A DNA stretch of 64,000 nucleotides from Psychrobacter immobilis. Its GTDB lineage: Bacteria; Pseudomonadota; Gammaproteobacteria; Pseudomonadales; Moraxellaceae. The position numbers and the translations under genes are program-made. The first letter of the stretch is position 1. Each line of letters opens with the position of its first letter. This document shows positions 18,389-28,404 of the stretch, in pieces. The stretch is taken from NCBI GenBank assembly GCA_904846145.1, contig CAJGZL010000001.1, positions 1 to 64,000 of the forward strand, read 5' to 3'. The notes below the pieces were generated by a model that saw nothing but the letters and a program-made list of their open reading frames with translations, ran no database searches and had not been told where the DNA came from.

Positions 18389-19813
18389 ATGACTCCAGTT
18401 GCCCCACCTAACACTCTTACGCCCATTGATACTCGCTATAAGCGTATCATTGCTATTGCTGTGCCTGTGATGTTGGCTAATTTGGCAGTGCCCCTGCAAA
18501 GTGTGATTGATACGGCTATCGTTGGTAATATGAATGACGCAGCGAAGCTGGCTGGCATGGGTTTGGCTATTCAGTTACTGTCGCTATTACTGGTCAGCTT
18601 TAACTTTTTGCAATATGCTTCTTCGGGATTATCTGCGCAGGCACTCGGACAACTGGCGAACAGCAATTATGAAAAGGGTAATAAGAATAATGTAGAAAAC
18701 TCTATAAAATCGCAATCTCCCCTACTGCCTATTTTGCAGCGGGCGCTATTATTAGCTTTTGTTATTGGCATGGTATTGCTGCTGACAAAGCCTTGGCTAA
18801 TTGATTATGGCTTGCAAGCTTTATCAGCCAATCCTGCTAGTGGTCTGGCTGCCAAGACTTATTTAGATGTGCGTTTTTGGGGCGTCATCGCTGAATTAAT
18901 GAACTTTGCTTTTATTGGCTGGTTTGCAGGTCAAGGCAAGACTCGCTATATGCTCTATCAACAAGGCTTTATCGCTATTGCTAATATCACTCTAACCTTG
19001 TTTTTTGTTTACGGTCTGCAAATGGGATTAGTCGGTGTAGCATTAGGTACGGCTATTGCTTTTTGGCTGGGTGTCGTATTAGCGTTATGGCTCAGTCGCC
19101 AACATCTAAAAATCAACTGGCAAGCATTATTTATTATCGATCCAGAGCAGTTTACTCGTTATAAAATGCTTAGGCTATTTATGCTGAATAAAGATATCTT
19201 TATTCGTACGCTGATCTTAACATTGAGCTTCGCTTGGGTCACTCGCTTATCAGCGCAAAGTGGTGATTTAGTGCTGGCGGCGAATGCTATTTTATTACAG
19301 ATACTGAGTATCTCAGCTTTTGCGCTTGATGGTGTGGCAGTATCTGCTGAAACCTTGACCGGTCAAGCAGCAGGTCGCCGTGATTGGAAGCATTTTGCTA
19401 TTATCGTTAAACGCACAGGTATCGTCAGCTATGGACTTGCTCTAGTGCTCAGCTTGATTTGGTGGGCTGCAGCACCTAGTTATTTGACAATGATGACTAA
19501 TATTAGTGAGGTCTTTAATTTAGCGAACGCCTATAAAAATTACGCTATTTTATTACCGCTGATAGGCGTTGGCGCATATTGGATGGATGGGATATTTTTT
19601 GGTTTGACCGCAGGCAGTGTCATTCGCAATGCGGCTATAATATGGGCGGCTATCTTCTTTCCGATTAGCTGGCTACTCTATCAGCGCTATGATATGACCG
19701 GTATTTGGCTAAGCGTCTGGTGTATTTTGATCTTGCGCATGCTAGTGCTTGGGGTATATCTATATCGAGCACAGCGCACAGGCAGCTATGAGATTTTGCA
19801 GCCTGACCAATAA
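18389..19813 (+). CDS. MATE family efflux transporter (DinF-like)
   Basis: This 474-residue polytopic inner-membrane protein has about twelve hydrophobic segments, the layout of MATE exporters that expel cationic drugs or toxic compounds by Na+ or H+ exchange. The first helix region (IAVPVMLANLAVPLQSVIDTAIVG) is the typical MatE opening, and a second repeat starts near IRTLILTLSFAWVTRLSAQSGD, with ALDGVAVSAETLTGQAAGRRD in its third helix, a common DinF-subgroup string. The ATG at 18389 is chosen because the open frame farther upstream runs back into the secF terminator; no strong ribosome site is visible. The substrate is unknown. Confidence 0.88.
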   Translation: MTPVAPPNTLTPIDTRYKRIIAIAVPVMLANLAVPLQSVIDTAIVGNMNDAAKLAGMGLAIQLLSLLLVSFNFLQYASSGLSAQALGQLANSNYEKGNKNNVENSIKSQSPLLPILQRALLLAFVIGMVLLLTKPWLIDYGLQALSANPASGLAAKTYLDVRFWGVIAELMNFAFIGWFAGQGKTRYMLYQQGFIAIANITLTLFFVYGLQMGLVGVALGTAIAFWLGVVLALWLSRQHLKINWQALFIIDPEQFTRYKMLRLFMLNKDIFIRTLILTLSFAWVTRLSAQSGDLVLAANAILLQILSISAFALDGVAVSAETLTGQAAGRRDWKHFAIIVKRTGIVSYGLALVLSLIWWAAAPSYLTMMTNISEVFNLANAYKNYAILLPLIGVGAYWMDGIFFGLTAGSVIRNAAIIWAAIFFPISWLLYQRYDMTGIWLSVWCILILRMLVLGVYLYRAQRTGSYEILQPDQ

Positions 19814-19933
19814 TGGCTGAGCCACTCCTCATAAAGATTGAGAGTAAAGCTAAGCAAAAATGTTATGAAAATAGCAAATTTTCGGCTTAGATAAAATAAT
19901 AAGTATATAGAACGCTAAAATCTAGGATATCAA

Positions 19934-20653
19934 GTGGAAACCTATTCGCAAGTACAATTACAGACGACTCAATGGGCACAAGGCTTTAAAAAAAGTATTC
20001 CTGTCGCCATGGGGTACCTGCCAGCTGGCATCGCATTTGGCGTGTTGGCGCAAGTGGCAGGCGTGCCTATATGGGCGACGATTATGCTTAGCATAGTTTT
20101 GTATGCAGGAGCCGCGCAATATGCTTGTTTGCCGATGCTGAGTGCGGGCTTACCTGTGGGAAGTATGGCGACTAATATCGCTGCTATTAATCTGCGTCAT
20201 GTGTTCTATGCCGTGCCTTTATTACAAACCATGCCGACCCAAAAGCTCGCCAAGACTTACTGCCTATTTGCTCTCACCGATGAGACCTTTTCGGTGATGA
20301 CCAGCTTGCCTGTCAGCGAGCGACGAGCACTTATGTTGCCGATTAGTCTATTTAATCAAAGCTGGTGGGTGCTAGCGACGGCAATCGGGGTGATGATAGG
20401 TAGCGCCTTAAATGATCTAGTGCCGAATTTGGACTTTGCTTTAGTATGTCTATTTGCCATTTTGGCTTATGAGCAATTTAAAATGATTAAACGATATTTC
20501 CCAATTATCATAGCCGTTATTAGCTTAGCTATCGCCTCCCTATTTACCAGTGATTGGTTATTACTCGTGGCGATTGCTATCTGTATGGTAATGATCTTGG
20601 CACGTGGATTTTGGTTAAAAAAAGTGGCTAAAAAAGCGAGGACTAGCAAATGA
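19934..20653 (+). CDS. azlC: AzlC family branched-chain amino acid exporter subunit
   Basis: This large subunit of an AzlCD-type exporter has 239 residues and a GTG start at 19934 preceded by AGGA. It opens with the family signature GFKKSIPVAMGYLPAGIAFGVLA and continues with YAGAAQYACLPMLSAG and the NLRHVFYA motif in the next helices. E. coli YgaZH exports valine, and Bacillus AzlCD affects azaleucine resistance; the substrate here is inferred from family. It overlaps the small subunit by four bases (ATGA), so the two are translationally coupled. Confidence 0.9.
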   Translation: METYSQVQLQTTQWAQGFKKSIPVAMGYLPAGIAFGVLAQVAGVPIWATIMLSIVLYAGAAQYACLPMLSAGLPVGSMATNIAAINLRHVFYAVPLLQTMPTQKLAKTYCLFALTDETFSVMTSLPVSERRALMLPISLFNQSWWVLATAIGVMIGSALNDLVPNLDFALVCLFAILAYEQFKMIKRYFPIIIAVISLAIASLFTSDWLLLVAIAICMVMILARGFWLKKVAKKARTSK

Positions 20654-21009
20654 CAAGTAGTTATTTAATCTTGGCAACTTTTGCGATGGCAGGTGTGACG
20701 TTTATTACTCGTGCAATACCTGCGCTGATACCTCAAAAGTTACTCGACAAGCCTTGGCTACATCGTCTTAACGAGAGCTTACCGTTATCAGTTATGGTCT
20801 TACTGATTCTAACCAGTCTGAGTTATCTGGATTTAAATATAACCACCCGTATTGATAGTCCAGAGTTGCATTTATTATTAGCTCAAATAAGCGCTTTGGG
20901 ATTGGTATTACTCGTCTATCATGTCAGCCGTCAGCTACTGGTCAGTATGGTCGTTGGCATTGCTGCGTTAAATGGCTTGCTTTGGGTGTTTGAGCGGTTT
21001 TTGGGTTAG
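20650..21009 (+). CDS. azlD: AzlD family small exporter subunit
   Basis: The 119-residue product has about four hydrophobic helices; the start overlaps the azlC stop as ATGA. AzlD/YgaH-type proteins pair with AzlC to form the exporter. The FITRAIPALIP string near residues 18-28 is typical of the family. No separate promoter is visible, so expression depends on azlC. The next gene is 110 bases downstream with its own strong ribosome site. Confidence 0.88.
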   Translation: MTSSYLILATFAMAGVTFITRAIPALIPQKLLDKPWLHRLNESLPLSVMVLLILTSLSYLDLNITTRIDSPELHLLLAQISALGLVLLVYHVSRQLLVSMVVGIAALNGLLWVFERFLG

Positions 21010-21119
21010 ATTGGCGTTTATTTTCTTTTTATAGATTAAAACCCTGATTGTGTATCATGGCGAATAAAAGGTGCAACAGACTCACCCGACATTTCAGAGC
21101 TTAAGAAAGGAGGCTTTAA

Positions 21120-21479
21120 ATGGAAAATCCAGAAGAGTTAAATATAGGTATGTCATTCGTTCGAATAATAGCGAAATACATAAGAAGAGGATGGTATCGG
21201 GTTGGTGGTAGAGGAGATAAACTAAATTGTATAGTTTTTCATACTCACCAAGATGACGGTGATAAAACAGAAAAACTTATCCGTCCATTGCTTAGTGATT
21301 ATTGGTTTTTTGATCGTTTTGCCTCTAACCGCTTTTTAATTTGTTCAAAGCTGTACCACCAACTATCGATTATAGAAAAAAGGGATATGCAATATGTTAA
21401 TAAAACACATCCTAATCATAGTTATGAGACTGGTAGCGAGATGAAAAAGTTGATAGAGATTATTGATAAAATGGACTAA
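21120..21479 (+). CDS. hypothetical protein, 119 aa, orphan
   Basis: The ATG at 21120 sits six bases after a perfect AAAGGAGG (21106-21113), the strongest ribosome site noted in the window, so the gene is probably real. The product is basic at the start (FVRIIAKYIRRGWYRVGGRGDK), then has CIVFHTHQDDGDKTEKLIRPLL, and ends in a charged helix. There is no signal peptide and no membrane helix. I do not recognise a family. It is AT-richer than azlCD and is followed immediately by a palindromic repeat, which fits an acquired gene. No function is proposed. Confidence 0.55.
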   Translation: MENPEELNIGMSFVRIIAKYIRRGWYRVGGRGDKLNCIVFHTHQDDGDKTEKLIRPLLSDYWFFDRFASNRFLICSKLYHQLSIIEKRDMQYVNKTHPNHSYETGSEMKKLIEIIDKMD

Positions 21480-21494
21480 AGTTTGTTATATCAG

Positions 21495-21618
21495 AAAGCG
21501 TAGGGTAGGTTAGTTTTGTCAAATTCTTGTAGAGAATATAGACAAGACGTAACCCACTGTTGAATGTTTGAATTATAGATTTGGTGGGTTAAGCTATCGC
21601 TAACCCACCCTACGCTTT
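21495..21618. repeat. 124-bp palindromic intergenic repeat (MITE/REPIN-like)
   Basis: Nineteen-base terminal inverted repeats at 21495-21513 and 21600-21618 match at 18 of 19 positions (GCGTAGGGT[A/G]GGTTAG core). An inner inverted pair, TAACCCAC near 21550 and GTGGGTTA near 21583, makes the unit a long imperfect hairpin. No coding capacity and no clear target duplication were seen. The end sequence recurs in the element at 36652-36742. Confidence 0.75.
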
Positions 21619-21785
21619 ACTCAAGGACTAAGCTGAATTTGCCGAGGGTGAGCGAGGAAACAACGAAGCACAGCTTTTGCCGAGGGACGAGGCACGAAGC
21701 TAACCATTAAAAATCAATAACCCAAGCCCCGCATATTTCACGACTATTAAAGAACTCAAATCTAGAGGCCATTCTTTTAAAACAC
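21619..21785. other. short intergenic stretch with degenerate direct repeats
   Basis: Two related strings beginning TTGCCGAGGG (about 21639 and 21677) each run into a CGAGG and CGAAGC theme. No gene; they are part of the repeat-rich spacer downstream of the orphan gene. Confidence 0.4.
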
Positions 21786-21820
21786 AAAAAAGCTGGACTC
21801 ACATAGAATCCAGCTTTTTT
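21786..21820 (-). terminator. purF terminator
   Basis: AAAAAAGCTGGA (21786-21797) pairs with TCCAGCTTTTTT (21809-21820). It lies 28 bases beyond the purF stop and has T-runs in both directions. Confidence 0.88.
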
Positions 21821-21848
21821 ATTATCAAAAATCTATATATTTAAAGAC

Positions 21849-23384
21849 TTACATCTCTTCTACACCCATCATATCGACTGGTGTATCGGCGACTATTTGC
21901 ATGCCCTTCTTGCCTGTTTTAGCCGTTTCACTACGCTGCTCTTGCAAATGATCAAGGTACGCTTCGTTGATCTGACCTGTGATATAGCAGCCATTAAATA
22001 CTGCACAATCAAAGCCTTCAACACGGCTATGCTTGGTATCTTTTACCGCGTCAATTAGATCATCTAAATCCTGAAAGATTAAGCGATCAGCACCGATAAT
22101 TTTACGGACTTCCTCGACGCTATGACCTGAAGCAATCAGCTCACTACGTACAGGCATATCAATACCGTAGACGTTAGGATACTTTACAGGTGGCGCGGCA
22201 CTAGCGAAGAATACCTTTCGCGCGCCCGCGTCACGGGCCATCTGAATAATCTCATAACATGTGGTGCCACGGACGATAGAGTCATCGACTAGCAAGACGT
22301 TTTTACCTTTAAACTCTAATGGCACAGCACTCAGCTTCTGACGCACTGACTTTTTGCGCTGCTGCTGACCTGGCATGATAAAGGTACGTCCGATATAGCG
22401 GTTTTTCATAAAGCCTTCGCGGTACTTAATATTCATCTGTAGCGCCAGCTCCATCGCTGAGGTGCGCGAGGTATCAGGAATAGGAATGACCACATCGATA
22501 TCGTGATCCTCGCCCCACTCTTTCATGATCTTTTGTCCTAGTTTTTCACCCATGCGCAGACGTGATTTATAGACAGAGATATTATCCATGATCGAGTCTG
22601 GACGAGCAAAATACACATATTCAAAGATACACGGTGTGTACTCTTGCTGCTCAACACACTGATGGGTATGCAGCTGATGATTTAGATCAATGAAGATTGC
22701 CTCACCTGGCTTGACGTCACGGATGATAGTATAGCCACAACCTGTCAGGGCTACCGATTCAGAGGCGACCATATATTCTGTACCACCATTCGCGGCTAAG
22801 CGCTCACCAAAGATTAGCGGACGAATACCATTAGGATCACGAAACGCTAATAAACCATGACCCGTAATGAGGGCTACTACCCCATAAGCGCCTTCGATAC
22901 GGCTATAGACAGCGGTCACTGCTGAAAAAATATCCACAGCGGTTGGATGAGTTTTATCTAAATTTTGCATCTCATGAGCCAAGACATTCAATAAAACTTC
23001 AGAGTCTGAGTCGGTATTAAGATGACGACGGTCTTCTACATAAAGTGATTTGGCAAGGCTCTCAGCATTAGTTAAGTTGCCATTGTGCGCCAAAGTGATA
23101 CCGTATGGAGAATTAACATAGAACGGCTGCGCCTCGGCGCTGCTAGAGGTACCCGCAGTAGGATAGCGGACATGACCGATGCCAAATTTACCGACTAGCT
23201 TGATCATATGATGGTTCATAAACACATCGCGAACCATGCCATTTTCTTTACGTAGATACAAGCGGCCATCTTGCAGCGTCACAATACCTGCTGCATCTTG
23301 CCCACGGTGCTGTAGCATCGTGAGGGCATCATAAAGAACTTGATTAACGGGTTCATGAGCGGCAACGCCGACAACTCCACACAT
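21849..23384 (-). CDS. purF: amidophosphoribosyltransferase
   Basis: PurF catalyses the first committed step of purine synthesis, PRPP plus glutamine to phosphoribosylamine. The 511-residue length is normal. The N-terminal Ntn glutaminase begins MCGVVGV with catalytic Cys2 after Met removal, and [16 protein letters not shown] and AHNGNLTN follow. The C-terminal phosphoribosyltransferase carries the PRPP loop [13 protein letters not shown] at about residues 357-369. It is preceded on the same strand by cvpA, the standard purF neighbour, with a gap of about 117 bases. Confidence 0.98.
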   Translation of the reverse strand: MCGVVGVAAHEPVNQVLYDALTMLQHRGQDAAGIVTLQDGRLYLRKENGMVRDVFMNHHMIKLVGKFGIGHVRYPTAGTSSSAEAQPFYVNSPYGITLAHNGNLTNAESLAKSLYVEDRRHLNTDSDSEVLLNVLAHEMQNLDKTHPTAVDIFSAVTAVYSRIEGAYGVVALITGHGLLAFRDPNGIRPLIFGERLAANGGTEYMVASESVALTGCGYTIIRDVKPGEAIFIDLNHQLHTHQCVEQQEYTPCIFEYVYFARPDSIMDNISVYKSRLRMGEKLGQKIMKEWGEDHDIDVVIPIPDTSRTSAMELALQMNIKYREGFMKNRYIGRTFIMPGQQQRKKSVRQKLSAVPLEFKGKNVLLVDDSIVRGTTCYEIIQMARDAGARKVFFASAAPPVKYPNVYGIDMPVRSELIASGHSVEEVRKIIGADRLIFQDLDDLIDAVKDTKHSRVEGFDCAVFNGCYITGQINEAYLDHLQEQRSETAKTGKKGMQIVADTPVDMMGVEEM

Positions 23385-23501
23385 AGGTATATCCTGTTTT
23401 AAGCAAATAGTGATAATGAGATAAAGCTAATCTAACACGGTTGAAGCGTAATAATAATGACTCACGTAATAATAGTAACTGGCAGTGTTTTAAAACGCTG
23501 T

Positions 23502-23999
23502 TTATGACTGATTGATCTGACCCCAAGCGGCACCAAGCATATCTTTAGCCAGCTCTTTGCCCATCGGTGCATAGGGCAGTAATTCAGGAGCAATCACTGA
23601 AGCTTGCCACTGCGGCATTTGTACTAATAGTGGCGCGCTGATACTGAGAATGACAAGGATAACTAGTACATTTTTGGCAGCGCCTAATACGCCGCCCGCC
23701 ATCTTATCTACTACCCCTAAACGCAAAGTTTTGAGCGCACTTGAGAATACAAAGGCGAGCAGATGCATGATGGCTAATATAAAAATCACTACCACTAAAA
23801 AAGCTAGAGCGGTTTGTAATACGGGGGTTTCAACGATAGCGGATAGCTCCGGGGCAATATAGCTTGCCAGACGAGTCGCCGCAATCAAAGCAATAAACCA
23901 GCCCGCTAGACCGACGGCTGTCTTAATCAAACCGACTTGAAAGCCGCGCCATAAGCCAATTAACACCACTACGGCAATGACAATATCTATGCCACTCAT
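23502..23999 (-). CDS. cvpA: CvpA family membrane protein
   Basis: The 165-residue inner-membrane protein has four hydrophobic segments (about 3-22, 25-42, 60-85, 100-122) and the typical opening DIVIAVVVLIGLWRGFQVGL. CvpA was named for colicin V production and lies upstream of purF in many proteobacteria; its molecular role is not settled, with links to envelope stability. It probably shares a transcript with purF downstream and pyrD upstream, since the gap to pyrD is only 30 bases. Confidence 0.92.
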   Translation of the reverse strand: MSGIDIVIAVVVLIGLWRGFQVGLIKTAVGLAGWFIALIAATRLASYIAPELSAIVETPVLQTALAFLVVVIFILAIMHLLAFVFSSALKTLRLGVVDKMAGGVLGAAKNVLVILVILSISAPLLVQMPQWQASVIAPELLPYAPMGKELAKDMLGAAWGQINQS

Positions 24000-24029
24000 A
24001 AACAGCGTCCTATTATTTTGACTACTTCA

Positions 24030-25139
24030 TTACTGTTCATTTGGTTTCATGTCCACTGCATCACTATCTATCATATTACCGGCTTTATTGTCATCATCTA
24101 TTGCATCGCTATCCATCGCATCGTAATAGCCACCGATAGCCTGAATACAGGATTGCACTAGACCTGGACCTCGATATATAAGCCCCGTATAAAGCTGTAC
24201 TAATTCTGCACCCGCTTTTATTTTTTTAACCGCTTTGTCGCCACTATCAATACCACCAACCCCAATTAGTGCAACTTTATCACCCAACTGATCGGAGAAC
24301 TGTTGCAATATTTGGGTACTAGTATGACTGACAGGACGCCCTGATAGACCGCCCATTTGATCACCGTCGCGCAGATCTTCCACCCCTATACGGCTCAAAG
24401 TGGTATTAGTGGCTATAAGTCCATCAATCTCAAAGTCTAATAGCTGCTGGGAGATATAATCAACTTGTTCAGGCTCTAGATCAGGTGCGACTTTTAGCAC
24501 CAGCGGCACGTAAAAGCCGTACTCAGTTGCCAGCTGACTGTGGCGGTTTTTGATGTTGTCTAATAGATGAGTAAGTGCTTCTCCGCTTTGTAGATCACGC
24601 AGATTCTCAGTATTAGGTGAGGAGATATTGACGGTAATATAGGAGGCGTGGGGATAGACGCGCTCTAAACAATACACGTAATCATCAGCTGCTTGCTCAA
24701 CAGGCGTGCTCGCGTTTTTGCCAATATTAATACCTATATTGCCTTTATATTTGCAGTGCTTAACGTTTTCAATCAGGTGCTCAACGCCATGATTATTAAA
24801 GCCCATACGGTTAATAATGGCATCGGCTTGCTTGAGTCGAAACAGGCGAGGCTTATCATTACCCAGTTGTGGCTTTGGGGTGACTGTACCGACCTCAATA
24901 AAACCAAATCCTAACTCGGCAAGCGCATCAATATAGTCGCCATTTTTATCTAGCCCTGCTGCTAAGCCTACTGGATTATTAAACTGCAGACCCATACAAG
25001 TGGTGGGCTGCATGTGCTGACCATAAGCCAAGCCCAAAGCACGCGCTTTATGAGCTTTTTCAAGCAAAGCCAGCGTCATATCATGAGCGTTTTCAGGATC
25101 CATCTTAAATAATAACGGACGCAGTAAGGCGTAAGACAT
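24030..25139 (-). CDS. pyrD: dihydroorotate dehydrogenase (quinone), class 2
   Basis: PyrD oxidises dihydroorotate to orotate at the inner membrane, passing electrons to quinone. The ATG at 25139 is chosen over TTG 25151; it gives the class-2 N-terminal amphipathic segment [19 protein letters not shown]. The FMN barrel shows [28 protein letters not shown] and the catalytic serine in [12 protein letters not shown], typical of class 2. The C-terminus carries a non-conserved acidic tail of about 30 residues rich in Asp. It sits directly upstream of cvpA-purF, joining pyrimidine and purine genes in one direction. Confidence 0.97.
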   Translation of the reverse strand: MSYALLRPLLFKMDPENAHDMTLALLEKAHKARALGLAYGQHMQPTTCMGLQFNNPVGLAAGLDKNGDYIDALAELGFGFIEVGTVTPKPQLGNDKPRLFRLKQADAIINRMGFNNHGVEHLIENVKHCKYKGNIGINIGKNASTPVEQAADDYVYCLERVYPHASYITVNISSPNTENLRDLQSGEALTHLLDNIKNRHSQLATEYGFYVPLVLKVAPDLEPEQVDYISQQLLDFEIDGLIATNTTLSRIGVEDLRDGDQMGGLSGRPVSHTSTQILQQFSDQLGDKVALIGVGGIDSGDKAVKKIKAGAELVQLYTGLIYRGPGLVQSCIQAIGGYYDAMDSDAIDDDNKAGNMIDSDAVDMKPNEQ

Positions 25140-25262
25140 AGCAAAAATCAATCCAAATTAATGGTGAATAATAGGGCAATACAAATAAAATTAACCTATA
25201 AAGGCAATCGCTGCGATTATATCAGCTTAATAGAGATAACACTAAAGTTTCATGTTGAGCAG

Positions 25263-25823
25263 TTAAGGCACTGGACGATTATCAGTCAAAGCAATCCAGC
25301 CTCTAACAATACGGTACAAGTGCCAAATAACGGTAATACCAATAATGAATACGCCAAAGCCGCCCAATGCCATCGAGCCATAAGTCATGCCACTACTGTT
25401 GGCTAGCGTGCCTATACCTAGTACACCAAAAGCGGATAACAAAATGACAGTACCGATGACAAAACCGACAATACTGTACCAAAAGGTCTTAATCTGCCAA
25501 TCAAAATGAGTTGCCAGCCAAGTGTTATCCGCATCGTGACGCTTGATGTAATTCATCACAATAGGCACGATCCATAATAACCCAGCGGTAAAATAGCTCA
25601 GTACATATAACAAGTAAGTAATATGATTATAAGCAGTCAGCGTGCGCTGTTGACTATCAATCATGCTATTACTTTGCCGTTGCTGTGCTAAATCATAACT
25701 CAATTGCGACTGTATATCAGAGTCAGCAAAGAATCGAGGCGGCTCAGTGATTTGCGGTTGGTGGCGCTGACTATTGTTAGTATCGTCATTGTTATCAGCT
25801 TTATTATTTAAAGGATCGTTCAT
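25263..25823 (-). CDS. membrane protein, DUF4870/TMEM-like
   Basis: The 186-residue product starts at ATG 25823; a longer frame reaches 25859 but adds an unlikely leader. A polar, Asn/Gln-rich N-terminus (about 1-70) is followed by three hydrophobic segments (about 68-90, 113-135, 145-172). The spacing, and a YNHITYLLYVLSYFTAGLLWIVPIVMNY-type opening (residues 66-93) with W..THF.WQ.KTF, resembles DUF4870-type membrane proteins. Its function is unknown. It lies between gspM and pyrD on the same strand, with more than 100 bases on each side, so an operon link is weak. Confidence 0.65.
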   Translation of the reverse strand: MNDPLNNKADNNDDTNNSQRHQPQITEPPRFFADSDIQSQLSYDLAQQRQSNSMIDSQQRTLTAYNHITYLLYVLSYFTAGLLWIVPIVMNYIKRHDADNTWLATHFDWQIKTFWYSIVGFVIGTVILLSAFGVLGIGTLANSSGMTYGSMALGGFGVFIIGITVIWHLYRIVRGWIALTDNRPVP

Positions 25824-25971
25824 AGTAAGTATCCATAATAGGCGGCAACCACGCAGCATTTTTGCTCAAAAGCTTTAGGACACGCCTAATAAAGTATTTT
25901 GAACCTTATCATTGTTTTATTGTGGCATTATTGAGCGTTTTCAAGATAAACCGCTGCAATGCTCATTAGCA

Positions 25972-26511
25972 TTAGTTAATAATAGTAGCTTGTACTTGGA
26001 TCTGTTTAGTCGCTATATCTTGTTGCATCGTCAATTGATCAAACTGCCAGCCTTGCTGCTCAAGCTGACCGAGCGCATTACTGACCACGCTTTGACTATT
26101 ATTGGCAAAACTTAATTGCACTGACTCGCCAGCCGCGACGACTTGCGCATCATTGATACCTGACCCATTGAGTAGAGCACTAACTCGACTAGCCGCAGGC
26201 TGCGCTGTACCCTCATTATTGTTATTATTGATCGCACTGCTATCGATATTACCCGCTTGCGAGCGTAACCAAAAATAGTCCGTGACTTGCTGTTGGTACT
26301 CAGTTTTGCTGTCTTTGGCGGATTGATACAGTGTATAGCCACCAAACCCACCAATGAATAATAGTAAAAATACTAATAAGACACTCAGAGCCAGCTGATC
26401 GCGCGCGGACAGGGCTTGCCAGCGTGACCATAGCAAATCTTGATAGCCACTGGTACGAGCAGTTGCAGAGCTTGCAGATGCATTATTGTTGCGACGCTTT
26501 AATATACTCAT
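25972..26511 (-). CDS. gspM: type II secretion system protein M
   Basis: GspM is an inner-membrane platform protein that pairs with GspL. The 179-residue product has a cytoplasmic basic start, one membrane helix (about 40-60, LALSVLLVFLLLFIGGFGGY), then a periplasmic ferredoxin-like domain. The helix preceded by WQALSARDQ and followed by LYQSAKDSKTEYQQQV is the family pattern. It directly follows gspL with a 30-base gap. Other T2SS genes are not in the window, so the system is split across the chromosome, as known for Acinetobacter relatives. Confidence 0.88.
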   Translation of the reverse strand: MSILKRRNNNASASSATARTSGYQDLLWSRWQALSARDQLALSVLLVFLLLFIGGFGGYTLYQSAKDSKTEYQQQVTDYFWLRSQAGNIDSSAINNNNNEGTAQPAASRVSALLNGSGINDAQVVAAGESVQLSFANNSQSVVSNALGQLEQQGWQFDQLTMQQDIATKQIQVQATIIN

Positions 26512-26541
26512 CCTGTAGCCTTGTTCAAATCTTATCTTAAT

Positions 26542-27834
26542 TTAAGAATCTGCGCTGAGCCTAGCAGCAGGCTGATTATTTGCGGCATCATTTACTGCGT
26601 TGTCTGCGATACTCACTGTAATCTCGCCACTAAATTGTCCTTGCTCGCCACTATTGACCCGCTGTAAGCTGGCACTTAAGCCTTGCTCATTCAAAGTATT
26701 GGCGAATTTATCCAAGCTATCACGATCGGGCGCTATGATAGTAAAGCTCAAGCTCGTTGGTTGTACAGTCAAAGATTGTGCTTGCAGAGACGACTGCTTT
26801 ATCAAAGGCGAAATACGTGCTAAAGCTGCCATAGAAGGCGAGGTTTGAGTACCAGTACGCAGCTTATCACGCATCTGCGCCTCAAGCCCTGTCCGTGGGT
26901 TTAAGCGCTCATCAACGAACCAAGACTGATACTGCGTCGCAATCGCTTGCTCAGTAGCGCTGGCAGCCGCATCGTAACGATACCACTGCAAGCCATCTGC
27001 CGCCATTTGTAGTACTAGTGCTGATAAGACGACTATCAGAGTTATGCGTAGATAAGGGGATAACTTAGTGTCTGAGGTCTTGACAAAAAAGTTAAGCGTA
27101 TGACGTTCAGGATAGTCAATAGGTTTAGGACGAATGGTGAATGGCGTCAATAACAGCTGCTGATCGCTAATGAGGGTGGCCGTCTCAGCGGTTACATTGT
27201 TAGTGTAGTCACTATCTGCTGTATCGCTAATAGCTGGCAAGCTACACACTTCGCTTAGCTGTGGCAGACGCTCAAATAGTAGCGGTAGATAGCTGACTGC
27301 AAGACCTTGATACTCCGCCTGACGCACTAAGGTGGTATCCGCATCTTGATAGAGAGCAACTTGCTGCCCTGCCCCCTCCTCAGGAGTCGGTAATAACAGA
27401 AAATCAGGGAGTAAGGCGTTAACTTTTAGCCCTGCTAAAGCTGCACCTTGTTGCCAAGTTTCGATATCGTTTTGTGCTAAGGCATACAGATAAGAGGCAT
27501 TGGTCTGATTAATCTGCTTTACGCTCAGCTGCTCAATCGGCGTCAGTGATGTCTCCTCGAACAGATATTGTCTGCCTGTACTCCCTAGCTGCTTAAGCTG
27601 CGCGCTAGTCAATTGAGTGTCAACTTGCAACATATGGCTAGTAGGAAAATACAGACACAACGCCTTACTGCTATTGGCTCTATGGCTAGAATTGATACCA
27701 TTAGAATTAACATAAGTATCATGCAGCTGTTGCCAGCTATCGACCGTTTGCCACTGACCCGTCTCTACTTGCCAAACAGCCAGCGAGCTGTGCTGCGCTC
27801 TCAACCATACCTGTAACACTAAGCGCGTCCTCAA
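26542..27834 (-). CDS. gspL: type II secretion system protein L
   Basis: GspL bridges the cytoplasmic ATPase GspE and the periplasmic GspM. The 430-residue product shows the actin-like cytoplasmic domain (about 1-230, with LCLYFPTSHMLQVDTQLT and QYLFEETSLTPIEQL), a single membrane helix (about 262-281, ITLIVVLSALVLQMAADGL), and a C-terminal periplasmic domain ending in ITVSIAD. It is followed by gspM and preceded by sixA at 64 bases; sixA, gspL and gspM may be cotranscribed. The gene is rich in Gln codons. Confidence 0.9.
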   Translation of the reverse strand: MRTRLVLQVWLRAQHSSLAVWQVETGQWQTVDSWQQLHDTYVNSNGINSSHRANSSKALCLYFPTSHMLQVDTQLTSAQLKQLGSTGRQYLFEETSLTPIEQLSVKQINQTNASYLYALAQNDIETWQQGAALAGLKVNALLPDFLLLPTPEEGAGQQVALYQDADTTLVRQAEYQGLAVSYLPLLFERLPQLSEVCSLPAISDTADSDYTNNVTAETATLISDQQLLLTPFTIRPKPIDYPERHTLNFFVKTSDTKLSPYLRITLIVVLSALVLQMAADGLQWYRYDAAASATEQAIATQYQSWFVDERLNPRTGLEAQMRDKLRTGTQTSPSMAALARISPLIKQSSLQAQSLTVQPTSLSFTIIAPDRDSLDKFANTLNEQGLSASLQRVNSGEQGQFSGEITVSIADNAVNDAANNQPAARLSADS

Positions 27835-27898
27835 TGAATAAAATAACGAAGTAAAGAGCTTACAAAAACAGTAACGTTAAGCTTAGCTATTATTAAGG

Positions 27899-28354
27899 CT
27901 AAGGCTGCTCAGGTACAAAGCGATCAATCTCGGTTGCCATACCTGACATGACAAACTCCATCTCAAATACCCGAGCCTCTGCTAGTGCAAAGCTCTCTGG
28001 GCTTATTCCTGTGAGCAAGCTGGCAATGTTAGCAATAATGGACATATGACAGACCACTATCAGACACTCAGCTTCGATACGGCTAAGCGCTGCCAACGCT
28101 GCACGAGCGTCGTCACCTGGAGTAATATTATCTTGTATAGTAACAGGTATTTTTGGTGCAATCGCTTGTAATTGTTTTAGCGTCTGCTGCGCTCGAACGT
28201 AGGGACTGACCATAAAATAATCAGGCTGATAGTTGTCGATAATATAACCCGCCGTTTGCGCAGCTTGTCGCTGACCAAAATCCGTTAGCTGGCGCGCACT
28301 ATCAGGATGACTATACTCTCCTGCTTGTCCATGACGTATTAATATAATTTTCAT
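27899..28354 (-). CDS. sixA: phosphohistidine phosphatase SixA
   Basis: SixA removes phosphate from histidine in phosphorelay proteins (ArcB, and NPr of the PTS-Ntr system in E. coli). The 151-residue length is typical for this histidine-phosphatase clade. The RHG motif is at 7-9 (LIRHGQAGE) with nucleophile H8; VSPYVRAQQTLKQL carries the second arginine, and VVCHMSI the second catalytic histidine. It lies between the nuclease-like gene (50 bases upstream) and gspL. Confidence 0.92.
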   Translation of the reverse strand: MKIILIRHGQAGEYSHPDSARQLTDFGQRQAAQTAGYIIDNYQPDYFMVSPYVRAQQTLKQLQAIAPKIPVTIQDNITPGDDARAALAALSRIEAECLIVVCHMSIIANIASLLTGISPESFALAEARVFEMEFVMSGMATEIDRFVPEQP

Positions 28355-28404
28355 AGCGTCCTTTTGTACATTTTAAAGCATTATTTTTAGTTATTTCGAT
28401 AAAG

